Assembly: GCF_900115595.1 (NCBI RefSeq)
Contig: NZ_FOXA01000012.1
Location: 62,001-126,000 of the forward strand
Length of the DNA: 64,000 bases
Origin: Tranquillimonas alkanivorans
GTDB taxonomy: Bacteria; Pseudomonadota; Alphaproteobacteria; Rhodobacterales; Rhodobacteraceae
Reading direction: 5' to 3'
Position numbers and translations under genes: made by a program. Below the pieces are notes generated by a model, which worked only from the letters and a program-made list of their open reading frames with translations, searched no databases and had not been told where the DNA came from. Of this stretch, positions 18,334-26,401 are shown one piece after another. The stretch's first letter is position 1; every line of letters starts with the position of its first letter.

Positions 18334-19794
18334 TCAGTTGGCCTGCGTCTCGGGGGTGTCGGGCCCGGTGGTGGTGCCGTCGGTCAGCGCGCCGTTCTCC
18401 CACGTGCCGGTCGCCACCTCGCCGCTGGCATAGCGGATGGTGCCCTCGCCCTGGCGCTTGCCGGCGATGAACTGGCCCTCGTAGATGTCGCCGTTGGCGT
18501 AGGTCGCCACGCCTTCGCCTTCGATCTCGCCATCCGCCCACTGGCCGGAATAGGTGAAGCCGTCGGGCATGGTGATGGTGCCTGCGCCCTCGCGCTGGCC
18601 GTCGGCGAACTCGCCCTCGTAGACGGTGCCGTCCGCATAGGTCGCGGTGCCTTCGCCCTCGCGCTCGCCTTCGACCCACTGGCCCTCGTAGCGGTACCCG
18701 TCGGGATAGGTCATCACGCCGAAGCCGTGGTTCTGCGCGTTCTTGAACTCGCCCTCGTAGACCAGCCCGTTGGCATAGGTGGCCACGCCCTCGCCCTCGA
18801 TCACGCCGTTGGCCCACTGACCTTCATAGGTGCTGCCGTCGGCATAGGTGATCTTGCCGGTGCCGTCGGCCACGTCGTTGCGGAACGAGCCCACGTAGAC
18901 CGAGCCGTCGGGATACCGGGCTTCGCCTTCGCCTTCGATCTGACCGGCGACCCAGCTTCCGGTGTAGGTGTAGCCGTCCGCGCCGGTGAAGGTGCCCTGG
19001 CCCTCGCGCCGGTCGTCCACGAAGGCGCCCTCGTAGACGTCGCCGTTGGCGTAGGTCACCTTGCCCTGGCCGTGCCGTTCGCCGTTGACCAGCTCGCCCA
19101 AGTAGACGTCGCCGTTGGGCTGGGTGAGCGTGCCGGTGCCGTTGATCTGGCCGCCGGCCCACTGGCCCTCGTAGACCAGCCCGTCCGGCATGGTGAGCTT
19201 GCCGTCGCCTTCGCGCTGGCCGCGCACCATGTCGCCTTCGTAGACCGCGCCGTCGGGATAGGTGATCTTGCCCTGTCCCTCTTTCACGCCGTCGACCCAC
19301 TGGCCGTCGTAGACATAGCCGTTGGGGCTTTCCATCCGGCCCAGCCCGTGGTGGCGGGCGTTGCGGAAGCCGCCTTCGTAGCGCACGCCGTTGGCGTAGA
19401 TCGCGACGCCCTGGCCGTTGATCTTGCCGTCTTCCCACTCGCCCTCGAATGTGCCGCCGTCGGCGAAAGTGATCTTGCCGATGCCGCCGGGCTTGCCCTT
19501 GAGGAACTCGCCCTCGTAGACCGAGCCGTTGGGGAAGCGCGCGACGCCCTCGCCGCGGATCTCGCCCTCGACCCAGTCGCCCGAATACTCGTAGCCGTTG
19601 GGCAGGCGGTAGGTGCCGGTGCCGTGCTGCTTGCCGTCCTTGAAGGTGCCCTCGTAGACGCCGCCGTCGTCGTACTGCTTGGTCACGACCGCATCGTCGG
19701 ACTGCGCGGCGGCCGCGCCGGCAAGGGCGAGCGCGGCGGCGCTGCCCAGAAGAAAGGCTTTCGCGGTGGCGAGACTGGCCTTGGAATACTGCAC
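18334..19794 (-). CDS. Secreted MORN-repeat protein (about 18 repeats)
   Basis: A 486-residue protein with a signal peptide (hydrophobic LLGSAAALALAGAAAA, cleavage near AAA-Q) followed by about 18 complete 23-residue MORN repeats (YEGxFxxGxxxGxGxxxxxDG) and a partial one ending at EVATGTWENGALTDG. The repeats fill almost the whole mature chain. MORN proteins form elongated beta-hairpin stacks that bind lipids or other proteins; a periplasmic or outer-surface scaffold role is inferred. GTG at 19792-19794 with AAGGGAG 8 bases upstream is the likely start. It is co-transcribed with the ABM-domain gene. The repeats are diverged in DNA, so they are old. Confidence 0.87.
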   Translation of the reverse strand: MQYSKASLATAKAFLLGSAAALALAGAAAAQSDDAVVTKQYDDGGVYEGTFKDGKQHGTGTYRLPNGYEYSGDWVEGEIRGEGVARFPNGSVYEGEFLKGKPGGIGKITFADGGTFEGEWEDGKINGQGVAIYANGVRYEGGFRNARHHGLGRMESPNGYVYDGQWVDGVKEGQGKITYPDGAVYEGDMVRGQREGDGKLTMPDGLVYEGQWAGGQINGTGTLTQPNGDVYLGELVNGERHGQGKVTYANGDVYEGAFVDDRREGQGTFTGADGYTYTGSWVAGQIEGEGEARYPDGSVYVGSFRNDVADGTGKITYADGSTYEGQWANGVIEGEGVATYANGLVYEGEFKNAQNHGFGVMTYPDGYRYEGQWVEGEREGEGTATYADGTVYEGEFADGQREGAGTITMPDGFTYSGQWADGEIEGEGVATYANGDIYEGQFIAGKRQGEGTIRYASGEVATGTWENGALTDGTTTGPDTPETQAN

Positions 19795-19930
19795 CTGATG
19801 CTCCCTTGCGCGCCGGGCGGCGGTGTCCGGATAATCGGCTGTCAACCTAACCAGCGGGCCGGATCCCCGCAACGCTTTTCCCCCCACGGGAAGATCGCGC
19901 TTCGGTGAGCGGCGGGCGTGGTGCGGGGCT

Positions 19931-20008
19931 GGCGAAAGCGTACAATCGGTACAATGAATGGCCAAAGATGTACGTTTCGCCCCGCCGGCCGGAGGGGACA
20001 GGTCCAGC
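19931..20008. repeat. Three-copy intergenic element, copy 1
   Basis: A 47-base core (19931-19977) begins GGCGAAAGCGTACAATCGGT and ends AAAGATGTACGTTT. A GC-rich inverted repeat follows (CCCC...GGGG around GCCGGC), then GACAGGTCC. Of the three copies this has the most different middle (ATGAATGG). Confidence 0.75.
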
Positions 20009-20040
20009 GCGGAGTGCGGAGCGGTGTCGCAGGGCAGGAC

Positions 20041-20119
20041 GGCGAAAGCGTGCAATCGGTACAGGACGCGCGCAAAGATGTACGTTTCCCTCTGCCCGGC
20101 CGGGAGCGGTCAGGTCCGG
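20041..20119. repeat. Three-copy intergenic element, copy 2
   Basis: The 47-base core (20041-20087) begins GGCGAAAGCGTGCAATCGGT and ends CAAAGATGTACGTTT. It is followed by the palindrome CCCGGCCGGG and then GGTCAGGTCC. The distance from core start to GGTCC is 72 bases, against 70 and 68 in the other copies. Confidence 0.75.
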
Positions 20120-20156
20120 ACCCCGATGACCGGAGCGGCGTCGGCGGGGGCTGCAT

Positions 20157-20190
20157 CGGCGGACGGCAGGCGGACGGCAGGCGGACGGCG
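20157..20190. repeat. Short 11-base tandem repeat
   Basis: The unit GCGGACGGCAG is repeated about 2.7 times head to tail immediately before copy 3 of the intergenic element, whose first bases overlap the last partial unit. This looks like slippage in GC-rich DNA. Confidence 0.6.
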
Positions 20191-20261
20191 AAAGCGTGCA
20201 TTCGGTACGGAGCGCGGCCAAAAATGTACGTTTGGCCGGCGCCGCCGGCGGTCAGGTCCAG
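20187..20261. repeat. Three-copy intergenic element, copy 3
   Basis: The 47-base core (20187-20233) begins GGCGAAAGCGTGCATTCGGT and ends CAAAAATGTACGTTT. A GCCGGCG/CGCCGGC inverted repeat and GGTCAGGTCC follow. The right end runs over the stop codon of the cupin gene (stop complement at 20252-20254), so the element may have arisen by duplication from this 3' end. Confidence 0.75.
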
Positions 20262-20779
20262 TGCTCGAAAATCGGGCCGCCGTCGCCGTGGATCGGGTCG
20301 GTGTCGGGGCGCGGCAGAGCCTCGATCCGGGGGAGGGCGGCGCGGGCGGTTTCGTCGTCGGCGCGCACGATCTCGGGGCTCTCCTGCCCCGGCGGATAGG
20401 CGCCGACGACGCGGAAGTCGTCGCTGGCCGCGATGCGCTTGTGCCCGAACCCGGCGGGCAGGATCAGCACGTCGCCGGAGGTCACCTCGACCTGCGGGCC
20501 GTCCGGGCCGCCCAGGTGCAGCGTCGCGGTGCCCGCGGCCACGCCGAGAACCTCGTGGTTGACGGGGTGGTAATGGTGGAAGTCGTAGACCGACCAGTCC
20601 CAGATCCCGCTCCAGCCGTTTTCGGCGAAGAGCGTGCGGAGCGCGTCGACACCGCCGCCGGTCGCGCCGCGGCAGGCCAGGGCCGGCCAGCGGGGGTGGT
20701 TGGGGATGCCGTTATTGAACGGGGTGCGGATCGGCTCCACGCGCGGCTCGGCGGGGGGCGTCGGGTGCGGGTCGGTCAT
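20252..20779 (-). CDS. Cupin-domain protein (YjlB-like)
   Basis: A 175-residue single-cupin protein similar to Bacillus YjlB. The metal-binding cupin motif 1 is FHHYHPVNHEVLGVAAG, with further beta strands GDVLILPAGFGHKRI carrying the motif 2 histidine. The function of the family is unknown; a metal-dependent small-molecule enzyme or sensor is the usual guess. The start ATG at 20777-20779 follows GGAGGAGACCG, which sets it against the longer open frame. It is divergent from wrbA with 108 bases between. Its 3' end overlaps the third copy of the intergenic element. Confidence 0.82.
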   Translation of the reverse strand: MTDPHPTPPAEPRVEPIRTPFNNGIPNHPRWPALACRGATGGGVDALRTLFAENGWSGIWDWSVYDFHHYHPVNHEVLGVAAGTATLHLGGPDGPQVEVTSGDVLILPAGFGHKRIAASDDFRVVGAYPPGQESPEIVRADDETARAALPRIEALPRPDTDPIHGDGGPIFEHWT

Positions 20780-20887
20780 CGGTCTCCTCCGTGCGTCTGC
20801 GCACATGGCATGTGATGGGGAACCTGTCGCGCAGGACCCCACCTTGGGCTTAGGACGCCAACGCACAAACACACGAAAGGACGCCAC

Positions 20888-21481
20888 ATGGCACAGCCGA
20901 AGATCACGGTGCTGTTCTATTCGACCTACGGCAACAACCACCGGGTCGCGACGCTCGCCGCCGAGGCCGCCGAGGCCGCGGGGGCCGAGGTCCGCCTGCG
21001 TCGCGCCCCCGAGACCGCTCCGAAAGAGGTGGTCGAGAGCCAGGAGGCCTGGAAGGCCCAACTGGAGAAGATGCAGGACATCCCCGAGGTCACGCCGGAC
21101 GACATGGCGTGGGCCGACGGCTATTTCCTGTCGAGCCCGACACGGTACGGCAACGTCTCGAGCCAGATGCGGGCCTTCATCGACACGCTGGGGCCGCTCT
21201 GGGCCGAGGGCAAGCTGGCGAACAAGACGTTCACCGCCACCACCAGCGCGCAGAACCCGCATGGCGGGCACGAGACGACGCTGATGAACCTCTACACCAC
21301 CGCGATCCACTGGGGCGCGATCCTGGTGCCGCCGGGGTACAACGACCCGGTGAAGTTCGAGGACGGCGGCAACCCGTACGGCTATTCGTTCGACGCCGGC
21401 GGGCTGGACGAGACCGGCGAGCGTTCGGTGAAGTTCCAGGCCACCCGGCTGGTCGAGGTGACGAAGAAGCTGGTCGCCTGA
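20888..21481 (+). CDS. wrbA: NAD(P)H:quinone oxidoreductase, WrbA type
   Basis: A 197-residue flavodoxin-fold FMN protein of the WrbA (type IV) family, which reduces quinones by two electrons and so limits oxidative stress. The FMN phosphate-binding loop is [12 protein letters not shown] near the N terminus. [18 protein letters not shown] is the second FMN-binding segment, and [18 protein letters not shown] is diagnostic for WrbA. Length matches E. coli WrbA (198). The ATG is preceded by an AAAGGA sequence. A strong GC hairpin follows the stop. Confidence 0.93.
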   Translation: MAQPKITVLFYSTYGNNHRVATLAAEAAEAAGAEVRLRRAPETAPKEVVESQEAWKAQLEKMQDIPEVTPDDMAWADGYFLSSPTRYGNVSSQMRAFIDTLGPLWAEGKLANKTFTATTSAQNPHGGHETTLMNLYTTAIHWGAILVPPGYNDPVKFEDGGNPYGYSFDAGGLDETGERSVKFQATRLVEVTKKLVA

Positions 21482-21488
21482 CGACCCG

Positions 21489-21512
21489 GGCGGCGGCCTG
21501 CGGGCCGCCGCC
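21489..21512. terminator. GC-rich hairpin between convergent wrbA and pfkB
   Basis: GGCGGCGGCC (21489-21498) and GGCCGCCGCC (21503-21512) form a perfect 10-bp stem with a 4-base loop, 7 bases after the wrbA stop and 5 bases after the pfkB stop on the other strand. There is no T-tract, but its position between convergent genes suggests a shared bidirectional terminator. Confidence 0.5.
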
Positions 21513-21517
21513 GCGCC

Positions 21518-22468
21518 TTACAGCCGGCGCACCTGCGTGTCGGCCAGCAGACGCTGGGTCGTGGCCCGGTCGCACAGGCGCGTGGCCTCGGTCATCACGG
21601 CATTCGACGCCGCCGCCACGCCGCGGCGCAGGCATTCCTCGGGCGGACGCTCCTCGGCCATGGCCAGCGTGAGTGCGCCCACGAAGCTGTCGCCCGCGCC
21701 GACCTTCGAACGCACCTCGACCTTCGGACCCACCGCGTGCCAGCTTTCGTCGGCCGTGCTGAGCACCGAGCCGTCGGCGCCACGCGCCACGATGATCATG
21801 CGCGCCACGCCGCGTTTCACGAGTTCCTGCGAAAACCCGGCCGTATCCTCGAGCTCAGGCAGCTTGCGCCCGGCGAGTTCCTCGGCCTCGGCGTCATCCA
21901 TGCGCAGCACGTGCAGGCATTCGTGCGGCTTTTCCACGAGGTGGTGCAGGGCGGGGCCCGAGGTGTCGACGATCAGCCGCGCCTGCCGGCCCGCCGCGTG
22001 ATCGGCCAGGATCGACGGGAAATCCTTGGCCACGCCCGGCGGCTGGCTGCCGCTGAGCACCACGAGCGTGCCGTCGCCCGTCGCCTGGTCGATACTTTCC
22101 AAGGCGCGGGTCACGTCGTCTTCCTTCCACGACGGCCCCGGCATCACGAAGCGGTATTGCGCGCCGGTGCTTTCGTCGATGACCGACACGCTCTGCCGCG
22201 TCTCGCCCGGACCCTGGAAGGCCACGGTCGGCACGCCCTCGACCGCGAGCCGCTGGAGAAGCTGGGCGCCCGTGGAGCCGCCGATGGCGATCAGCGCCAC
22301 CGCCTGTCCGCCAAGCTGGCGGATGGCGCGGGCCACGTTGATGCCGCCGCCGCCGGGATCGATGTCGGGTTCCGAGCAGCGCAGCTTGGCCTCGGGCACG
22401 ACCTCGGGCGCGGTGGTCGAGAAGTCGACCGTCGGGTTCAGTGTGATCGTCAGGATATGAGAGCGCAT
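21518..22468 (-). CDS. pfkB: 6-phosphofructokinase II (PfkB-type sugar kinase)
   Basis: A 316-residue ribokinase-family kinase. It matches E. coli PfkB in the substrate-contact segments EAKLRC and PGGGGINVARAI, in QYRFVMPG and in the C-terminal TRLCDRATTQ. The catalytic aspartate is in GAGDSFVGAL. Likely reaction: fructose 6-phosphate plus ATP to fructose 1,6-bisphosphate; 1-phosphofructokinase or tagatose kinase cannot be excluded. The ATG at 22468 has CAGGAGA upstream. The gene stands alone between convergent wrbA and the divergent oxygenase gene, with no PTS genes nearby, which argues against FruK. Confidence 0.85.
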   Translation of the reverse strand: MRSHILTITLNPTVDFSTTAPEVVPEAKLRCSEPDIDPGGGGINVARAIRQLGGQAVALIAIGGSTGAQLLQRLAVEGVPTVAFQGPGETRQSVSVIDESTGAQYRFVMPGPSWKEDDVTRALESIDQATGDGTLVVLSGSQPPGVAKDFPSILADHAAGRQARLIVDTSGPALHHLVEKPHECLHVLRMDDAEAEELAGRKLPELEDTAGFSQELVKRGVARMIIVARGADGSVLSTADESWHAVGPKVEVRSKVGAGDSFVGALTLAMAEERPPEECLRRGVAAASNAVMTEATRLCDRATTQRLLADTQVRRL

Positions 22469-22632
22469 CGGCGGTCTCCTGTCATGGGTCGGGGGCGAGG
22501 GTTGGCCACCGGAGGGCGGGATGCAACCGTCTTTCGCACACGGGTGGAAAACGGCGTTGCAGGTCGCGAACGGGACAGCGGCGCGGCGTGGAAACGGGCA
22601 CAAGGCGCTTCCCGTTCCGGACACCCCTGCGC

Positions 22633-23184
22633 ATGATCCACGTTCACTCCATCGCCTCCGCCTTCACGCCCGACGAATGCCGCCGCATCGTCGCGCATTC
22701 CGACGCCGCGCCTGCCGCCGACGCGCGGCTGGTGGGCGCCACGCGCGACCACGGCCAGCGGCGGGCCGATCTGGTCTGGCTCGACGACATCCCCGAGGCG
22801 GCGTGGGTCATGGACCGCATCATCGACGTGGTGCGCGAGGCCAACCGCGACGTCTTCGGCTTCGACCTGACCGAGTTCGCCGAAAGCCCGCAGGTCGCCC
22901 GCTATGGCGCCGAGCGCGAGGGGCATTTCGACTGGCACTCGGACGTGGGCGAGGGCGCGCTGGCGGCCAAGCGCAAGCTGACGATGGTGGTGCAACTGTC
23001 CGAGCCCGCGGATTACGAGGGCGGTGCGCTGCAGGTCATGCCGTCGGCCCACGTGGTCGAGGCCGGGCGCGCGCTGGGCACGGCGACGCTGTTTCCCAGC
23101 TTCCTGCTGCACCGCGTCACGCCGGTGACGCGCGGCGCGCGGCATTCGCTGACGATCTGGGCGCACGGCCCCGCCTTCCGGTAG
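22633..23184 (+). CDS. 2OG-Fe(II) oxygenase (PKHD-type)
   Basis: A 183-residue Fe(II)/2-oxoglutarate dioxygenase. The facial triad starts with HFDWHSD (His and Asp) and is completed by the distal histidine in FLLHRVTPVTRG. The arginine in the same segment would bind the 2-oxoglutarate carboxylate. It resembles the prolyl hydroxylase-like PKHD group, including PiuC relatives. The substrate is unknown; a TonB receptor, which often accompanies PiuC, is not nearby. ATG at 22633 is preferred to a GTG at 22588, which would add 15 residues and has a weak ribosome site. Confidence 0.84.
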   Translation: MIHVHSIASAFTPDECRRIVAHSDAAPAADARLVGATRDHGQRRADLVWLDDIPEAAWVMDRIIDVVREANRDVFGFDLTEFAESPQVARYGAEREGHFDWHSDVGEGALAAKRKLTMVVQLSEPADYEGGALQVMPSAHVVEAGRALGTATLFPSFLLHRVTPVTRGARHSLTIWAHGPAFR

Positions 23185-23199
23185 GGCCGCGCGGATCGC

Positions 23200-24135
23200 T
23201 CAGCTGTTGAGCATCATCTGGTACGTCTCGGGCACGTAGCGGAAGCCCTGGTCGCGCGCCTCGATGAAGCCGATGCCGGGGAAGGGCATGTGGTAGCCGG
23301 CGAGCGGGATGCGCTCGGACGCGACCATGCCCAGGACATCTTTGCGGGTCCGGGCGGCCTGGCTCTTGTCCATGTCGAAGGTGACTTCCCATTCCGGGTA
23401 GCCCACCGACCAGACGTAGTGGTTGGCGGTGTCGGCCATCAGTAGGAGTTGCTGGCCGTTCGATTCCAGCATGTAGACCATGTGCCCCGGCGTGTGGCCG
23501 AAGGCGTTCATGCCGGTGATGCCCGACGTGACGGACGCGCCGTCGCCGATGAGCTCGAACCGGTCCTGGATCGGCACGACGTTGGCGGTCACGGCTTCGC
23601 TGGGGTTCGAGGTCCAGTAGTCGAATTCGGTCTGGCCGGTGACGTGGCGCGCGTTCTCGAAGGTCGGATTGCCCGCGTTCATCAGCCCGCCGACATGGTC
23701 GGGGTGCATGTGGGTGATGACGACTGTCATCACCTGCTCGGGCGTGTAGCCGGCGCGCGCCATGGCGTCGGTCAGCCCCTCGGCTCCCAGCCCGGTGTCG
23801 AACAGCACGACCTCGGAGCCGGTATCGACCAGCGTGGGGGTGAAGAAGAACTGCGCCACGTCGGCGGGAATGAAGTTCTGGCGACTGACTTCCTGGAACT
23901 CGGCGTCCTCGACGTTGAGGCCGAAGATCGAGTGCGGGTTCTCGACCGGGCGGGTCCCGGCCAGCAGGTTCGAAACGGTGAAATCGCCGAGCTTGAAGGT
24001 GTTCTGCGGCATCACGGGCCCGGCTCCTTCATGGGCGGCGGCGTGCGCCGCGCCGCCGGTGGCGGCGGCCAGGGGCAGGGCGGCGCCGGCGGTCAGGGCG
24101 GCGCGACGGGTCAGCATCGGGGTCTTGAGCGGCAT
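23200..24135 (-). CDS. Tat-exported metallo-beta-lactamase-fold hydrolase
   Basis: A 311-residue MBL-fold protein with a twin-arginine signal (LTRRAALTAGAALPLAAA, cleavage near AHA-A). The metal site is intact: THMHPDHVGG supplies the HxHxDH residues, GHTPGHMVY the next histidine, LMADTA the bridging aspartate and AGYHMPFPG the last histidine. It resembles the periplasmic MBL hydrolases related to quorum-quenching lactonases; the substrate is unknown. ATG at 24135 has AAGGAGGA upstream. It is monocistronic and ends close to the oxygenase gene with 15 bases between. Confidence 0.88.
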   Translation of the reverse strand: MPLKTPMLTRRAALTAGAALPLAAATGGAAHAAAHEGAGPVMPQNTFKLGDFTVSNLLAGTRPVENPHSIFGLNVEDAEFQEVSRQNFIPADVAQFFFTPTLVDTGSEVVLFDTGLGAEGLTDAMARAGYTPEQVMTVVITHMHPDHVGGLMNAGNPTFENARHVTGQTEFDYWTSNPSEAVTANVVPIQDRFELIGDGASVTSGITGMNAFGHTPGHMVYMLESNGQQLLLMADTANHYVWSVGYPEWEVTFDMDKSQAARTRKDVLGMVASERIPLAGYHMPFPGIGFIEARDQGFRYVPETYQMMLNS

Positions 24136-24215
24136 CAGGTCCTCCTTCCTGTCGGAATGAAGGAGGAGTTAGCGGGGCGCGCGCCGTCGTCCATGCGCGC
24201 ACAGGTCTTGTGCGG

Positions 24216-24626
24216 TCACTCCCACCAGCGGTCGATCTGCGCGATGTCGTCGTCGGACCAGCCGAAATGGTGGGCCAGTTCGTGCACGAAGACATGCGCC
24301 ACCAGGTCGCCCAGCGCGATGTCGCCCCGCGCGATCCATTCGTCCAGGATGGGGCGGCGGAACAGCCAGATGGTGTCGGGCTGAAGCGGCTGGTCGAAGC
24401 TGGACTTCAGCGGCAGCGGCACCCCGTCGTAGAGCCCGCTGAGGTCGAAGGCGTCGTCGATCTCCATCTCGTCGAGGATGGCGTCGGGGGCGAAATCCTC
24501 GACCCGCAGGGCCACCTGTTCGGCGGCGGGGCGGAATTCGTCGGGCAGCGCGGCGCGGGCGGCGAGCGCCAGCGCCTCGATCTCTCCGGCGTCGGGGGCG
24601 GTCATGTCCTGAAGCGTGTCGCTCAT
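24216..24626 (-). CDS. Metallopeptidase-like (zincin) family protein
   Basis: A 136-residue protein of the DUF1025/MPN-unrelated zincin-like family. The zinc motif is VFVHELAHHFGWSDDDI, an HExxH followed by a third ligand, near the C terminus. The rest is acidic with LFRRPILDEW in front of it. The proteins are small and soluble and their substrate is unknown. A start at 24626 (MSDTLQD) is used; MTAPDAG at 24605 with CAGGAC upstream is nearly as good. It is divergent from gltX with 61 bases between the starts. Confidence 0.82.
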   Translation of the reverse strand: MSDTLQDMTAPDAGEIEALALAARAALPDEFRPAAEQVALRVEDFAPDAILDEMEIDDAFDLSGLYDGVPLPLKSSFDQPLQPDTIWLFRRPILDEWIARGDIALGDLVAHVFVHELAHHFGWSDDDIAQIDRWWE

Positions 24627-24687
24627 GCCCCCGATATGGACAAAACCGCGCCCTTGTGAAAGAGAGCGCGGCGCAAGGAGAGCTCCC

Positions 24688-26010
24688 ATGACCGTCACAC
24701 GTTTCGCCCCGTCCCCCACGGGATACCTGCACATCGGAAACCTGCGCACGGCGCTGTTCAACTTCCTGATCGCGCGGAAGGCGGGCGGCACCTTCATCCT
24801 GCGGCTCGACGACACCGATCCCGAGCGCTCGAAGGAGGAATACGTCGACGGGATCAAGCAGGATCTCGAGTGGCTGGGCCTGACCTGGGACCGGGTCGAG
24901 CGGCAGTCGCAGCGGCTGGACCGCTATGCCGAGGCCGCAGACAAGCTGCGCGAGATCGGGCGCTTCTACGAGGCGTTCGAGACGCCGGGCGAACTGGACC
25001 TCAAGCGCAAGAAGCAGCTCAACATGGGTCGCCCGCCGGTCTATGACCGCGCCGCGCTGAACTTGTCGGACGCCGATAAGGATAAGCTGCGCGCCGAGCG
25101 GGGGCAGGGCCACTGGCGCTTCAAGCTCGAACACGAGCGGATCGAGTGGGAGGACGGCATCCTCGGCCCCGTGTCGATCGACGCGGCGAGCGTGTCGGAC
25201 CCGGTGCTGATCCGCGGTGACGGGCAGGTGCTCTATACGCTCGCCTCGGTGGTGGACGACACCGAGATGGGCGTGACCGACGTGGTTCGCGGGTCGGATC
25301 ACGTGACCAACACCGCGACCCAGATCCAGATCATCGAGGCGCTGGGCGGGAGCGTGCCGCGCTTCGCCCACCATTCGCTGCTGACAGGCCCGCAGGGCGA
25401 GGCGTTGTCGAAACGTCTGGGCACCCTGTCGCTGCGCGACCTGCGCGAGGCTGGGATCGAGCCGATGGCGCTGCTGAGCCTGATGGCGCGGTTGGGCTCG
25501 GCCGACCCGGTGGAGCTGCGGTCTTCGGTCGACGAACTGGTCGAGGGCTTCGACATCACCCGCTTCGGTGCCGCGCCGACGAAGTTCGACTCGGAGGACC
25601 TCAAGCCGCTGACCGCCCGCAGCCTCGCCGCGCTGCCCTACGAGATCGTGGCGGACGAGCTGCGCGAAATCGGCGTGCCGGACGAGATCGCGCCCCGCTT
25701 CTGGGACGTCGTGCGCGAGAACATCGACACGCGGAAGGACATCGCCCAGTGGTGGACCGTGTTCCGGGACGGCGCGCAGCCCGAGGTCGACGACGAAGAT
25801 CGGGAGTTCGTGCAGGAGGCGTTCGGGATGCTTCCGCCGCACCCCTATGACGGCAGCACGTGGGGCGCGTGGACGGCGATTGTGAAGGATCGCACCGGGC
25901 GCAAGGGCAAGCAATTGTTCATGCCGCTGCGCAAGGCGATCACCGGCCGCGCCCGCGGGCCGGAGATGGCCGAGGTCATGTCGCTTCTTCAGCAGCCCCC
26001 GCGGCTCTGA
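24688..26010 (+). CDS. gltX: Glutamate--tRNA ligase (short paralogue)
   Basis: A 440-residue class I glutamyl-tRNA synthetase. The HIGH signature is PSPTGYLHIGNLRTALF and the KMSKS-type loop is EALSKRLGTLS, with the usual first lysine replaced. The C-terminal anticodon-binding region is short and carries no zinc cysteines. Many alphaproteobacteria encode two GluRS enzymes, one of which may charge tRNA-Gln; this compact form resembles the second type, which is an inference. ATG at 24688 follows AAGGAGAGCTCCC. A GC hairpin follows the stop. Confidence 0.92.
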   Translation: MTVTRFAPSPTGYLHIGNLRTALFNFLIARKAGGTFILRLDDTDPERSKEEYVDGIKQDLEWLGLTWDRVERQSQRLDRYAEAADKLREIGRFYEAFETPGELDLKRKKQLNMGRPPVYDRAALNLSDADKDKLRAERGQGHWRFKLEHERIEWEDGILGPVSIDAASVSDPVLIRGDGQVLYTLASVVDDTEMGVTDVVRGSDHVTNTATQIQIIEALGGSVPRFAHHSLLTGPQGEALSKRLGTLSLRDLREAGIEPMALLSLMARLGSADPVELRSSVDELVEGFDITRFGAAPTKFDSEDLKPLTARSLAALPYEIVADELREIGVPDEIAPRFWDVVRENIDTRKDIAQWWTVFRDGAQPEVDDEDREFVQEAFGMLPPHPYDGSTWGAWTAIVKDRTGRKGKQLFMPLRKAITGRARGPEMAEVMSLLQQPPRL

Positions 26011-26017
26011 CGGCGTT

Positions 26018-26039
26018 GCGCCGGCCCGGCGGCCGGCGC
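26018..26039. terminator. GC-rich hairpin after gltX
   Basis: GCGCCGGCC (26018-26026) and GGCCGGCGC (26031-26039) make a perfect 9-bp stem with a CGGC loop. It lies 7 bases after the gltX stop and 5 bases after the stop of the convergent small membrane gene. There is no T-tract. A bidirectional terminator role is inferred from position. Confidence 0.5.
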
Positions 26040-26044
26040 GGGTC

Positions 26045-26248
26045 TCACGCGAAACCCGAACGTTCTGGCAGGCCCATGCGCTTGAGCAGCCGGACCACCG
26101 GGCAGAACCCGGTGAAGGACGCCTGCACCAGGTGCGCGCCCATCAGCGCCGTTATCCAGAGAAAGCCGGGCGCGACGAACACGCCGAGCAGCAGGCTGCC
26201 CAGGATGACGACGCCGACGACCAGAAGAATTGTGCGTTCCAGACTCAT
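26045..26248 (-). CDS. DUF2892 inner-membrane protein (YgaP-like)
   Basis: A 67-residue membrane protein of the DUF2892 family, the transmembrane part of YgaP-like rhodaneses without the rhodanese domain. It starts MSLERTILLVVGVVILGS and has two hydrophobic segments, followed by FTGFCPVVRLLKRMG, the family's conserved end with a cysteine-proline. ATG at 26248 has AGGGGA upstream; a longer open frame to 26296 is not supported. Function unknown; sulfur-related roles are suggested by the family only. Confidence 0.8.
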   Translation of the reverse strand: MSLERTILLVVGVVILGSLLLGVFVAPGFLWITALMGAHLVQASFTGFCPVVRLLKRMGLPERSGFA

Positions 26249-26401
26249 TGAAAATCCCCTGCGATCGAAAAGTGACGTAGGGGCAGGGTAATCCACCGCG
26301 CGCGACCTGCAAAGACGGCGCGCGCGTGTTGAAAAGGCGCGAGGGCGCGACGCCCTGGCTCTGCCTCGTCCGAAGGCAGACGCGGGCCTGCGCAGGCACG
26401 C

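Larger units (their letters stand above)
19795..20251. other. Gene-free 457-base region with three repeated elements
   Basis: No credible coding frame was found; the frames open here are short and made of repeat-derived peptides. The stretch holds three imperfect copies of a roughly 75-base element (starting at 19931, 20041 and 20187) and a short 11-base tandem repeat. It lies upstream of the MORN-repeat gene and downstream of the cupin gene, both on the minus strand. A promoter for the MORN-ABM operon should lie within it, but I could not place one. Confidence 0.6.

Noticed and set aside
18334-19794. CRISPR-like or tandem DNA repeats in the MORN gene
   Set aside because: The 69-base periodicity is protein repeats diverged at DNA level, with no constant repeat/spacer structure.
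19842-20221. Short frames on both strands in the repeat region, with repeated peptides such as CTDCTLSP
   Set aside because: The peptide similarity is only the three-copy DNA element read in several frames; no ribosome site or codon bias supports coding.
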